From contig NC_133324.1 in NCBI RefSeq assembly GCF_042186555.1, forward strand, positions 135,831,577 to 135,895,576: 64,000 nt of DNA. Reading direction: 5' to 3'. This DNA is from Aquarana catesbeiana (lineage: Eukaryota; Chordata; Amphibia; Anura; Ranidae). Position numbers and translations under genes: made by a program. Of this stretch, positions 1 through 10,793 are shown piece after piece. How positions within the stretch are numbered: the stretch's first letter is position 1; every line of letters starts with the position of its first letter. The notes under the pieces were generated by a model. It made no database searches and was not told the DNA's origin. It saw only the letters and a program-made list of their open reading frames with translations.

Positions 1-55
1 GCATGCGATTCTTTTTTTTTGCATGCGATTTATGTGCATTTTTTTTTTTTTTTTT

Positions 56-2109
56 CCCAGGTCTTCTTATGAGCTTCTTGTTTATGTTGAGCAGTGAGGA
101 TCAAATCCTCCATTTTCTTCACTTCCTCCACCTTCCTCAGCCACTGTACAATGGCTGTGGGGGAGTGTTGTTTCCAATGGAGGGGGATACACACCTTTGC
201 TGCATTGAGTAAGTGGCATATAAGCGATTACTTATATGTTTTAGTAGGGATCTTTGAGTGATGCAGAAGAAAGAATGCGGCATCGTCTGGGATGATATAC
301 TCTGTGAACTTCTGTGTGATTCGGCGGACTTCTTCCCAAAAATCCTTTAGCCTAGGACAGGACTAAAAGATATGGATCAAAGTTCCCTCCTCCTCAGCAC
401 AGCGCCAACATCTGCTCGAGGCAGAGGGAAAACATTTCTGTAGTCTGGAGGGTGTCAAGTACCAGCAGGAAAGCAACTTAAAATTTGTCTCTTGTATTTT
501 AGTACAGGTGGAAGATTTCAGGGCAAGAGAGATGATGCGTTGCTTTTGTGCTGCTGAGAATGTGCAGTTCAAGTCTCTTTCACATCTGGTCAGACAGGGC
601 AATTGTGGTTGTTCTTTAGGAGTGTTTAACAGAGTGTATGTTTGGGATAGTATGTGGGCCAACAGGTCAGTCCCTGAGCAAAGGTCCTCAAATGACGTTT
701 GCTGGCGTGCAAATTCTTGGGGTCTAGGGAGGGAGTGGAGGAAGTCGTGTAGTTGCACTGCTCTCCAGAAAGGGAGTTGAAAAGTACCCGTCTGGTCAGT
801 CAGTTCTAGAATGGATGGCCACTTCCCCTCAACAATGAATTTGGCTGCATGGTCGTAGACAGATATTCTGAGAGTGGGATATGCCGTACGGTGTAGGCCA
901 AGTTCAAAGTTCGGGTGGCCAAGTATTGGAAACAGTGGGGAGTTTTTGGACGTGAGGGATGTGTGGATGGAGACTAGATGGCTATGCCTCAGAGTAGTAC
1001 CCATCAGCGGGTGTGACTTCAGTTCTGTAGGTAAATCACCATAGCACCATAACGCGCTTTTTAATGGTATGTAAGTTTGGGACTGTTCAATTTGTACCCA
1101 AAGTTTGGATGTCTTATTCCGTCTCCAGTCAAGTATACACCCCAGATGGGAGGCTAAGTAATATTGTTGTACATCAGGTAACGCTAGACCTCCGCAATGT
1201 TTGGGGAGTGCCATTTGAGAGCGACGTATTCGGGGTTTGTTATGCGCCCACACGAATCTGGTGAAGAGGGCCTGTACCTGCTTGAAAAAGGAGGGTGGGA
1301 TCTGGATAGGCAGGGCTTGGATGAGGTATATGAATATGGGAAGTATGCTTATTTTAATGAGGTTGTATCTTCCGAACCAGGAATGTAAACCTGAGTGCCA
1401 CTTCTCTAAAAGGGTGTGAGTCTTGGTCAAAAGGGGGGAGAAATTGAGGTCATACGTACGTGATAAGTCGGGTGGAATCTTCGTGCCTAAATATTTTAGT
1501 GCCGTGGTAGTCCACTTAAAACCTAAAGCTGGCCTGTAAAACCACGTAGGGTGTGTGGGGGGGACTGCTACTCCCATAGCTTCAGACTTTGAAAAGTTTA
1601 TCTTTAGATGGGAGATTGCCCCATATATCTTAAATTCTTGAAGGAGGTATGGTAAAGAGATTCTAGGGTTTGTTAGGGAGAACAAAAGATCGTCCGCATA
1701 CGCCGATATTTTACAGTAAGAATTGCCAACCTCAAGACCCACTATATCAGGATTTAATCTGATTGTGCAGAAGAAAGGCTCTAGGGAAAGGCAAAAAGGA
1801 GGGGGGACAATGGACACCCCTGCCTTGTTCCATTTCCAATAGGGAATGTGTCTGAAAGCACCCCGTTTGCCTTTACTTGGGCCGAGGGGTTTGAATATAT
1901 GTTGCCTATCCACCTCAGCATCTTATCTCCTAGACCAATGTGGCGAAGAACGAAGAACTTGTAGTTCCAGTTCACCCTATCAAAGGCCTTTTCGGCGTCG
2001 GTGCTCACAAATACACAGGGGATCTTAGCGGAGTTTGCTACTTGAAGGAGGTTGAGTACCTTAATGGTATTGTCTCTTGCCTCTCTAGACGGTATGAACT
2101 CGACCTGGC
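56..2109 (-). mobile_element. L1-type LINE, 5'-truncated
   Basis: Non-LTR retrotransposon inserted on the minus strand. The coding strand runs from about 2109, with the RT-domain segment containing REARDNTIK, down through the palm domain and the C-terminal region, and finishes near a T-run at 41-55 that corresponds to a poly(A) tail. Homology stops abruptly at about 2109, so the endonuclease and ORF1 are missing, as in typical 5' truncation. No clear target-site duplication was found. Superfamily assignment rests on the ORF2 motifs; L1 versus the related Tx1 clade is not resolved. Confidence 0.85.
250..2109 (-). pseudogene. L1-like ORF2 reverse transcriptase remnant
   Basis: Reverse transcriptase that would copy LINE RNA at the target site. 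Visible on the minus strand in order: an REARDNTIK-like block at about 2050-2109; DAEKAFDRV near 2000; GTRQGCPLSPLLFA near 1800; then YADDLLF, the catalytic palm motif, around 1690-1706; then the long C-terminal region with a Trp/Cys-rich segment (CWYL, CWRC) near 400. The reading frame breaks near a G-run at about 1800, so the N-terminal palm and the rest lie in different frames, and further stops occur near 363 and 230. Family ORF2 is usually well over 1000 residues; roughly half is left. Not functional. Confidence 0.85.
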
Positions 2110-2385
2110 GATGCCATTACTTCTAATAGCAGCTCAATTACGCCACGATTTTGATGCAATTTTGCCACGATTGTCGTGCGGCAAATCACAATGTGAGACG
2201 CGTGTCGCTCATGAGCTTCTTTTGGGTGACAGTGTCATGTGTTGTGATTTGCTGCGATTATAGCCTGCGACAATCGCAGCAAATTGGGCAAATGCGCCCT
2301 GCTTTTTAAAGCCATTTGAAATCATGGGGCAGAAACGTGGCAATTCCACCCACGATCATGTGTGAATATAGCCTTAAGGGGTAGT
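2110..2385. repeat. probable MITE fragment with GTGTGAA-type end
   Basis: Internally repetitive CGATT/AATCG-rich sequence ending in a GTGTGAATATAGCCTTAA-type terminus. This end resembles the GTGTGAA termini of PIF/Harbinger-like MITEs elsewhere in the window. The opposite end is not visible; it may have been lost at the L1 junction. Confidence 0.3.
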
Positions 2386-2633
2386 TTTGCTTTATGTCTT
2401 ACTCTTCTATCACTTTTCACAATTTTTTTTCAGTGAGCAGATACCTAGTTTTAGGTATATAACCAAGTGCACCACTCACAAACCCAAAACCATAAAAGTA
2501 AATAGTAATGAAAAATAATCCTTTGAATCACCAAGATCTTACCCTCAAACCCATCCAAGTACTAACCAGGCCCAAACTTGCTTAGCTTCCAAGATCAGGC
2601 ACATTCAGAGTGTGGTGGCCAGTGACCTTCTCC

Positions 2634-2716
2634 CAATGTCTGTTGTTAACAGCAATATGTGTAATCAAAATGATTTACATAATTACACATTGCTGTTAAC
2701 AATAGACATTGGGGGA
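2634..2716. repeat. short inverted repeat (hairpin)
   Basis: Arms at about 2634-2668 and 2680-2716 are near-perfect inverted copies (CAATGTCTGTTGTTAACAGC and its complement) separated by roughly a dozen bases. It could be a tiny MITE; no target duplication was identified. The flanks 2386-2633 and 2717-2770 hold nothing I recognise. Confidence 0.6.
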
Positions 2717-2849
2717 AATTAAAATGTATTATTATCATTTTGGTTTTGAGTTTGTGAGCTCTGCACCTGTTATATACCCATAGGCGTGCGCAGCCTATTA
2801 CATTAGGGTGTGCACCGAAAGCTCAAGCACACATACGTGTGTATACATA

Positions 2850-3355
2850 TATATATTGGGACGCCTGCCTTTACACACACATCACCTTTAATGACATCCC
2901 AGTCTTAGTCCGTAGGGTTCAATAATGAGTTGGCCCACCCTTTGCAGCTATAACAGCTTCAACTCTTCTGGGAAGGCCGTCCACAAGGTTTAGGAGTGTG
3001 TCTATGGGAATGTTTGACCATTCTTCCAGAAGGGCATTTTTTGAGGTCACGACTCTGTGCAGGCCAGTCAAGTTCCTCTACCCCAAACTCGCTCATCCTT
3101 GTCTTTACGGATCTTGCTTTGTGCACTGGTCCAAATCATTTGGTGGAGGGGGAATTATGGTGTGGGGTTGTTATTCAGGGGTTGGGCTTGGCACCTTAGT
3201 GCCAGTAAAGGGAACTCTTCTGTCATCAGCATACCAAGACATTTTGGACAATTTCATGCTCCCAACTTTGTGGGAACAGTTTGGGGACGGCCCCTTCCTG
3301 TTCCAACATGACTGCCCACCAGTGCACAAACAAGGTCCATAAAGACATGGACTTA
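2850..3355 (+). pseudogene. Tc1/mariner element 5' part with transposase fragment
   Basis: Begins with a Tc1-like terminal region around 2855-3010 (ATTGGGACGCCTGC, then a segment with TTGCAGCTATAACAGC). It passes into coding sequence for the middle of a Tc1 transposase: GGGGIMVWGCYSGVGLG, VPVKG and FLFQHDCPPVHK. The last contains the second catalytic Asp of the DDE triad. Sequence homologous to the family ends at about 3355, just after the HK..SIKTW-type region. The N-terminal DNA-binding domain is absent and the frame breaks at VHKQGP. It sits inside the hAT-type element, so it was carried with it or inserted into it. A fragment of what looks like the same family, starting almost exactly where this one stops, lies at 13282. 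Confidence 0.8.
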
Positions 3356-3559
3356 GCAGGGGTGGTGGGAAATTAACTTCAAGTGCAATCATTCACATTA
3401 TTACCGTAACTAAAACATATACAATTAAGTGTACCACTCTAAAAAATCACTCTAAAAAAGAAAAATTCCAAAGTCCTATACTGGTGTGAACCTCCCAACT
3501 AAAAAGTTGTTGCACTTTAAGGTAATTTGTATTGCAATTATCTGTAGAGGGGTTTCCAC

Positions 3560-4660
3560 CATCCCTGCTAAGGCAGCACTGATGGGCACTGATAGGCAGC
3601 ACTGATGGGCTCTAATAGGCTGCACTGATTGGCAGCATTGATGGGCACTAATTGGTAGCACTGATGTGCACTGATAGGTGGCAATGATAGGCAGCACTGA
3701 TAGGTGGCACTGATGGGTGGCACTGATGTACGCTTATTGTCAGCACTGATGGGCACTGATTGGTAGCACTTATGGGCACTGATAGGCTCTGATTCGCTGC
3801 ACTGATAGGCAGCATTGGTTGGCACTGATAGGGTGCACTGACTGGGACTGGTTGCCACTGATAGGCAGCATTGGTTGGCACTAATAGACAGCATTGGTTG
3901 GCACTGATAAGCAGCATTGGTTGGCACTGGTTGGCACTGATAGGCAGAATTGGTTGGCACTGATAAGCAGCTCTGGCACGGATAGGCAGCACTGGTTGGC
4001 ACGGATAGGCAGCATTGGTTGGCACTGTAAGCAGCACTGGCACTGATAGGCAGCATTGGTTGGCACTGGCACTGATAAGCAACACTGGCACTAATAGGCA
4101 GCATTGGTCGGCACTAATAATCAGCACTGATTTGCACTGATAGGCAGCACTGGTTTGCACTGGTTGGCACTGAAAGGCAGAATTGGTTGGCACTGATAAG
4201 CAGCACTGGCATGGATAGGCTGTACTGCTTGGCACTGATTGGCAGTACTGGTTGGCACTGATTGGCAGCATTGGTTGGCACTGATTGGCAGAATTGGTTG
4301 GCACTGATTGGCAGCATTGGTTGGCACTGGTAGACCGCACTGGTTGGCACTGATAGGCAGAATTAGTTGGCACTAATAAGCAGCACTGGCATGGATAGGC
4401 AGTACTGGTTGGCATTGATAGGCAGCATTGGTTGGCACTGAGGATCAGCACTGGCACTGATAGGCAGCATTGGTTGGCGCGGATAAGCAGCACTGGCACT
4501 GATAGGCAGCATTGGTTGGCACTGATAGGCAGCACTAGTTTGCACTGATAGGCAGAATTGGTTGGCACTGATAAGCAGAACTGGCACAGATAGACAGTAC
4601 TGGTTGGCACTGGCAGCATTGGTTGGCACTGATTGGCAGCATTGGTTGGCACTGATAGGG
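3560..4660. repeat. minisatellite, unit about 20-23 bp (GGCACTGATAGGCAGCATTGG)
   Basis: About 1.1 kb of imperfect tandem copies built on GGCACTGATAGGCAGCA. The unit is about 20 bp at the left and mostly 23 bp (with an added TTGGTT) further right. Because the unit is open in several minus-strand frames it produces long Cys/Pro/Ala/Asn-rich open frames on that strand; these are repeat artefacts, not proteins. The array lies wholly inside the hAT-type element 2779-5358. A related motif recurs at 19505-19975 in another element. Confidence 0.95.
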
Positions 4661-4684
4661 GAGAGGGGGAGTTTCACATTCAGG

Positions 4685-5220
4685 AGATCGTGAGAATTGC
4701 CAGAGCTGTTCAGTGTATGAAACTGTCAGATGATGACACTGCATGCAGGGAGAGATACCAGCTGTTAAAAGTCAGCGGTGATGTTGGTGGTGGGCGGGAC
4801 TGAACAGTTACCAAACAGTAGCCAATAGGATGGGTCTGGGCGGGCCGCTACATTTCTCTGGCTCCGCCCTCTCTCTGAAGCAGCCCAATCATTGGCTGGT
4901 GTTGGCGCTTGGTCCCGCCCACCCCCGACATCACGGCTGAGTTGTGATGACTTACAACTGAGCCGCGATGTCGGGGGTGGGCGGGACCAAGTGCTATAAA
5001 CACCAGCCAATGTTTGAGCTGCTTTAGAGAGGGGGCGGGGCCATATAAATGTAGCGGCTCGCCCAGACCCCATCCCATTGGCTTGTGTTTGATGGCCGTT
5101 CAGTCCCGCCCACCCCCGACATCACCCCGACATTTTGACAGCTGGTCTCACTTCCTGTTTGCAGTGTCATTATCTAACAGTTTCATACACTGATCAGCTC
5201 TGGCAATTCTCACGATCTGC
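4685..5220. repeat. imperfect foldback (inverted repeat) inside hAT element
   Basis: The two halves are inverted copies around a centre near 4945. GTGAGAATTGCCAGAGCTG at the left is mirrored near 5190-5210. CCCGCCCACCCCCGACATCA at about 4914 is mirrored at about 4970. The right arm has a GGGGGCGGGG box at 5031-5040 and TATAAA at 5044-5049; in the left arm the GC box partner survives but the TATA partner has decayed. The arms could fold into one long hairpin. Confidence 0.8.
5031..5050 (+). promoter_or_regulatory. possible GC box plus TATA box in foldback arm
   Basis: GGGGGCGGGG is followed two bases later by CATATAAAT. The arrangement resembles a minimal pol II promoter and parallels the one at 8962-8990 in an unrelated element. 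Function is inference only. Confidence 0.3.
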
Positions 5221-5366
5221 TGCTATGAAACTGTTTCACAGGGAGCGCGGGCCACACACTATCTTGGATGCGGCATTTTGGGGCAAATCTCTGGAGACAG
5301 CACGGGGTGATTAGGGTGTGCCCAGGCACACCCGGCACACCCCGTGCGCACGCCTATGTATATACC

Positions 5367-6916
5367 TATATCTGCTGAGTATCTAGGCATAGGGTCAGCA
5401 GCTAATATATGCAGATATTTCTCTTCTACTTTCATTTGCTAATTTGGGTACCTAGTTTTTACAGGTACCTGCTCCCCACTTCCGCTGGATTTGCCTGGGC
5501 GATCCCAGCAGAGTTTCATCTGCCCTCATTTCTGCGTGCAACTTCCTAGAACATGTCACAGGTTCCAGGAGGCTGCAGAACCATTTACACAGCACGGCTC
5601 GCACTTGCACAGTGGGGAGTTGGCTGTGAAGCTGCAAGGAGTCACAGTTATCTCCCCACAATAAATATGCCAACAGTGGGGAACTGAAGACCGACGGAAA
5701 AACTAACCCCGGTGAGGACAGCGCTGGATCCCTGGAGAGGTAAGTGTCCTTCTATTAACATGTATTAAGCAGCTACAATATTTTTCAGACTGAAGAACCT
5801 CTTTAAAGGAGACGTACAGCCAAAGATTGTTTGGCTGTACTTTTCCTGTGGATCACAGGAGTGCAGTTCGTTCTGCAGTCCTGTGACCAGTTTTCCACAG
5901 AGAGCGGGCTGAAGTCTGCTCTCTGCTGACGTAACAGAGTCAGTCCAGGCTCGGGCGTCATCACGACCATAGAGTCAGGATCCACCCAGATCCCTGGACC
6001 GGCCCCCGACTCAGCCGCTCAGCACCAGGAGGCAGGAGGGGGCAGAGCAGAGTGCAATCAGCAGATCTCTGCTCACAGAGCTGTGAGAACCGAACAATCA
6101 GTGGTATTCGATCGCTCGGTTCTCAGTGTTAGAGGCGCCAGCGGACAGATGCAGTATCGGATCGATGTTGCATCCACCCAGGGAAGTATGAATGTGAAAA
6201 AAAAATACTTCTTTAGGTGCAACTGTATAAAAAAAGGGGGGGGGGGGTTGGATTATAAGGGAGTGTGAAAGAATTAGAACCTCTATTTTATTGTTGTCTT
6301 TCTTATGGAAGTAAAAGAAAATCTCAGAGATTTAAACTGAAAGTAAAAGAAAAGCAAGCAAAGGAAGTAATGAATAGTAAAGGGAGCAAAAGAAAGTCAG
6401 GAAGAAAATCAGGAAGAAATGCTTGTCCCACTGGAATTCACTGACAACTGTACAATTTTATATTCCCCCTTCTTTCAGTCATTGCCAGGACAAATAGTAA
6501 GGTAGATCTCCCCAGTAGGAAGGAATACAGGTAGCACATGTTATTTATCAAAGCGTTTAATTCAGCAAGAATCACGTTAGAGCTTTTTTTGTATCTTGTG
6601 TTAATTTGAAACAAAGAAAATAAGTTTTGCGTGGACTCTGTGGGTTTTTAATTTTTTTTTTCTTATTAGGATGTTATAGGATGTTAATAAGGCCCAAGAA
6701 TGAGTCTAGGTCTTCATCTAAATTCCGCTAGGCTGACTATGTATGGACCGACCTGGAGCAGGTGTTATATTACTTACCCCCAACGGTGGCTGTTGGTATT
6801 TTTTTTTGGGGGGGGGGCAAACAATCCACATGCCTGAAAATTGAATACAAAACCAAACAGGTTCCTCTGTGGGACTTTTAAAGGCAGAAATTCCTTGACA
6901 ATAAATGTAATGAAAA
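5367..6916. other. no gene seen; diffuse repeats
   Basis: No coding homology, tRNA or element boundary could be supported. About 5800-6060 contains local hairpins (GTACAGCCAAAGATTGTTTGGCTGTAC) and GC-rich sequence typical of dispersed repeats, and a G-run lies at 6237-6248. An element end may be hidden here but I could not define it. Confidence 0.5.
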
Positions 6917-8039
6917 TGTAGCAATAACTCACGGTGGAGCTGCTGGTTTAAGCGGGTCTGTTACCTTCACTTTACTTCCCTCTGCTTCACCGACACCTGA
7001 TCTAGGGGTTCCGTTGAGTTTACCTGAAGTTTGAGTTTATGAAGTAGCAGGAAAGAGGCGGAAAAGGAAACTTTCAGGAGAAACTCAAATATCTTCTTGT
7101 AAAATCTTAGCGACAAATGTCCTGGTAGAATTCAGATAATTATGTGGAATGCGCTCCCCTCGTGGGTCACACTCTTTGCTCGTCTGGATAGGCCTCTCCC
7201 ACCGGTCTAGCAGCCAGTACGCAGCATGAATCAAGTCTCTGCCACAGACTTATTTGGGGGAATAAATCCATACGATCCTCTGCCACAGGATGTATCAGAT
7301 TTTCTGCAGTGAAAGTCAGTCACAGTGCCTGAACCTTTAAGCCGAACCGGCAACACTATGCTGTATGGTCACTTCTTTTGGATACGTCCTCCAACCAAGT
7401 CACCAGGCCCCTCTATAGACCAGCACGCCGAGAGATCTCTCCAAGATGGGTCCTCCCCTGGGATCTCCTCGGTTGTCCAGCTTCGTCACAGAGGACCGAC
7501 AGCTCAGGACCATTCCTCGGCCGCGGTGGTAGGCCCCAGACAAGCCTCTGGACCCGCCCCTGCGCCGCAGCATCGTGGGCCTCCCGATCGGAGGACCACG
7601 AGGTAGATCCTTAACGCATACCTGTCGGCCAGGAGGGCCAGCAGGTGGCTGTAAAACGACCCTAGAACATGGCGTCTGTCCCATAAAAACCCTCTTCCCA
7701 TAATGCAACTCGGAGGACCACCTCCACCGAGCTTGTCTCCGAGACAGAGGAGCATCTATACACTTCGACACGTTGCCTTTCCAACACTGACTAGTGGTAA
7801 CAGCGACACCCACCGGTCAGCACGGAAACACACACAACGTCAACCAAGCTGGAACAGAGGCAAACTTTTACCTTCCTAAGGCCCCTTTCACACTTATACG
7901 ACTTCAAAGTCGCACGATTTTACCGCGATTTCGCGGCCGCGATTTTGCCGCGATTTTACCGCGATTTGGGAGCAGTACTACTTTGCCACGTTTTTGGCAT
8001 TAACAAATGAAAACATGCAGTAGTTGGTATGAATCATAA

Positions 8040-9770
8040 GGGGGAACTCCATGCCAAGTTTTAAATGAAAAAACCGGCGTGGGTTCCCCCCCCCGGGGGC
8101 ATACCAGGCCCTTAGGTCTGGTATGGATTGTAAGGGTAAACCCCCTACGCCGAAAAATCGGCGTGGGGGTCCCCCCAAAATCCATACCAGGCCCTTATCC
8201 GAGCACGCAGCCCGGCCGGTCAGGAATGGGGGTGGGGACGAGCTAGCGCCCCCCCCCCCCTCCTGGACCGTACCAGGCCGCATGCCCTCAACATGGGGGG
8301 TGGGTGCTTTGGGGCATGGGGGGCGCAGTGCGGCCCCCCCACCCCAAAGCACCTTGTCCCCATGTTGATGAGGACAAGGGCCTCTTCCCGACAACCCTGG
8401 CCGTTGGTTGTCGGGGTCTGCGGGCGGGGGGCTTATCGGAATCTGGGAGCCCCCTTTAATAAGGGGGCCCCCAGATCCCGGCCCCCCACCCTATGTGAAT
8501 GAGTATGGGGTACATGATACCCCTACCCATTCACCTAGGGAAAAAAGCGTCAATAAAAAAACACAGTACACAGGTTTTTAAAATAATTTATTAGGCAGCT
8601 CCGGGATCTTCTTCCGACTTTGGGGGTCCTCTTCCGACTTCGGGGGTCTCTCCGCCGTCTCCTCCCGGTGTCCGCATCTTCTGCCGGCTCCTCCGCTATC
8701 TTCTGCAGCTCAATTGCTAGCGGTGGTCCGGACTTCTGCCTTCTTCTTTTCTTCCAGAGATGTTGACAAGACGCTCTCTCCAGCCAGAATGGTCTCTGTG
8801 CGCTCCGCAAGGGACTTATATAGGCGGTGGCCCCGCCCCCTTATGAGGTCACTGTGCCGGGGCATGCTGGGACTGTGCCGTCATAAGGGGGCGTGGTCAT
8901 CACCCGGTGACCACGCCTCCTAAAACGTCACAGACCCAGCATGCCCAGGGACTGTGACGGCATAAGGGGGCGGGGTCACCGCCTATATAAGTCCCTTGCG
9001 GAGCGCACAGAGACCATTCTGGCTGGAGAGAGCGTCGTGTCAACATCTCTGGAAGAAAAGAAGAAGGCAGAAGTCCGGACCACCGCTAGCAATTGAGCTG
9101 CAGAAGATAGCGGAGGAGCCGGCAGAAGATGCGGACACCGGGAGGAGACGGCGGAGAGACCCCCGAAGTCGGAAGAGGACCCCCGAAGTCGGAAGAAGAT
9201 CCCGGAGTTGCCTAATAAATTATTTTAAAAACCTGTGTACTGTGTTTTTTATTGACGCTTTTTTCCCTAGGTGAATGGGTAGGGGTACCATGTACCCCAT
9301 ACTCATTCACATAGGGTGGGGGGCCGGGATCTGGGGGCCCCCTTATTAAAGGGGGCTCCCAGATTCCGATAAGCCCCCCGCCCACAGACCCCGACAACCA
9401 ACGGCCAGGGTTGTCGGGAAGAGGCCCTTGTCCTCATCAACATGGGGACAAGGTGCTTTGGGGTGGGGGGGCCGCACTGCGCCCCCCATGCCCCAAAGCA
9501 CCCACCCCCCATGTTGAGGGCATGCGGCCTGGTACGGTCCAGGAGGGGGGGGGGCCGCTAGCTCGTCCCCACCCCCATTCCTGACCGGCCGGGCTGCGTG
9601 CTCGGATAAGGGTCTGGTATGGATTTTGGGGGGACCCCCACGCCGATTTTTCGGCGTAGGGGGTTCCCCTTACAATCCATACCAGACCTAAGGGCCTGGT
9701 ATGCCCCCGGGGGGGGAACCCTCGCCGTTTTTTTCATTTAAAACTTGGCGCGGCGTTCCCCCTCTGGATT
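8040..9770. repeat. 1.7-kb near-perfect palindrome, arms about 860 bp
   Basis: The left arm (about 8040-8900) and right arm (about 8910-9770) are inverted copies around a centre near 8905 (CGTGGTCATCACCCGGTGACCACG). Similarity is very high: the arm translations that can be compared over 86 residues differ at one position in the shared part. Each arm contains, reading outward from the centre, a GC box, a TATA box, a GA-rich stretch and an AATAAA. Confidence 0.95.
8813..8992. promoter_or_regulatory. divergent TATA/GC-box pair at palindrome centre
   Basis: TATATAA at 8984-8990 reads rightwards, preceded by GGGGGCGGGG near 8966-8975. The mirror image TTATATA at 8816-8822 reads leftwards with CCCCGCCCCC next to it. 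Each would drive a short unit of roughly 230 bp ending at AATAAA (9214-9219 right; complement at 8587-8592 left). Transcription is inferred, not shown. Open frames here begin only at TTG codons, so a protein is unlikely. Confidence 0.4.
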
Positions 9771-10176
9771 AATACCAGACAGCTGTCAGCACTGCCTGTC
9801 GCTCATCGGGAAAGGAAAGAAAAGTTTTCCTTTCCCGAATAGCGAGGCCAGGCTTGTGCTTACAAAGTCGTACTGAAGTCGTGTCTATATTATTCAGGCA
9901 CGACTTGCATGCTACTTCATGGTTTAACATTGAGGTCTATGGAGTACAACTCGCATAGAAGTTGGACCAAAGTAGTGCAGGGACTACTTTCAAGTCGGCA
10001 CGACTTAAAGTCGTGCCAATATGAATGGTAGTCATTGAAAATCATGGAGAATGACTTGTCATACGATTTTGCAGTACAAAATCGTGGGACAAGTCGTATA
10101 AGTGTGAAAGGGGCCTAATGCACAATTTACTAAATTTACCTAACCTGCGGTAGATTGTAAATCTACCAGCACTACA

Positions 10177-10190
10177 TACTCCCCCCACTA
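10177..10190 (-). promoter_or_regulatory. polypurine tract
   Basis: On the minus strand a purine-rich AGTGGGGGGAGTA lies directly before the TGTAG start of the 3' LTR. That is where plus-strand DNA synthesis is primed in LTR retroelements. It fixes the orientation of the element as minus. Confidence 0.65.
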
Positions 10191-10793
10191 CCCAACGTCT
10201 GTCCTGAACACAGTAACAGTAACTCTCAAGCCTGAGAGTAAGTATTTGAGTTTCTCATAACTTTAGATAGACAAAGAGAAAGAGAAAGGATAGTTTAAAG
10301 ACATTATGAGACTTATATCTGATAAAACATTATGTTCACAGCCGCGAACAAAACCACAATATAATTGTACACAACCTCACTAACTGACTAGCTGAAAAGC
10401 CTCCCAGCTATACATATGATCCGATGATCCCTGAAAAGGAACATAGTTAAACACACATATATACATATCCTATACAACAGTAGGAGCAAAGCCTCATCAA
10501 AAAATGAAACTCTCTTCCCACAATCTACACTGAAAAACTTTTGGAGTCCATCCCTGCACAAGAACTTTTTTTTTTTTATAAAAGAAATCCGGCTAGCAAA
10601 AGAAGTCCTTGGATTTAAACAATGAACAGGATCTGTAGATCTTGACCACGCAGATCTCTTTACCCTGTCACTATCTAGCTAAGTAACTTTAAAGTGGTAG
10701 TGTCCATAATTACCAGTAAAACCGAGGATCTGGCAAAGTCACATATTTTCCTTCTTTATCCACAGTGGTAATAAAATATACAGCATTGTCCTT

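Larger units (their letters stand above)
2779..5358. mobile_element. non-autonomous hAT-type element with perfect 8-bp TSD
   Basis: Termini are perfect inverted repeats: CATAGGCGTGCGCA at 2779-2792 and its complement at 5345-5358. They are flanked by identical 8-bp duplications, TATATACC, at 2771-2778 and 5359-5366. An 8-bp duplication with CA...TG ends is the hAT superfamily signature. No hAT transposase is encoded. The 2580-bp interior holds a Tc1 transposase fragment (2850-3355), a minisatellite (3560-4660) and a foldback with GC and TATA boxes (4685-5220). Related termini occur at 14818-14856 and at the ends of 44949-47882. Confidence 0.85.
7880..10115. mobile_element. PIF/Harbinger-type foldback element, TAA target duplication
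   Basis: Ends are inverted repeats GGCCCCTTTCACACTTATAC (7880) and its complement (10115). It is flanked by TAA at 7877-7879 and 10116-10118. The other LTR preserves the uninterrupted sequence CCTTCCTAACGCACAATT at about 13002-13019, with one TAA, so the boundary is proven by an empty site within the window. A 3-bp TAA duplication and GGCCCTTTCACAC-type ends are typical of PIF/Harbinger MITEs. No transposase is encoded. Most of the element is one long palindrome (8040-9770). Confidence 0.9.
6917..10176 (-). repeat. 3' LTR, interrupted by foldback element
   Basis: Matches the LTR at 12219-13069 over most of its length, but carries the 2236-bp insertion 7880-10115 plus a duplicated TAA. Without the insertion it is about 1021 bp. 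It has roughly 200 bp around 7405-7625 (from CCCCTCTATAGACCAGC) that the other LTR lacks, and lacks about 50 bp of the other copy around 12327-12390. The differences suggest either old divergence or recombination between variant copies. Confidence 0.85.

Noticed and set aside
3476..4744. Long minus-strand open frames rich in Cys, Gln, Pro, Ala and Asn
   Set aside because: They follow the minisatellite period and are open in several frames at once, a property of the repeat rather than a gene.
8550..9274. Two identical-looking 86-92-residue basic proteins in opposite orientation
   Set aside because: They begin at TTG, not ATG, and are mirror copies because of the palindrome. Possible transcripts are noted, but not a protein.
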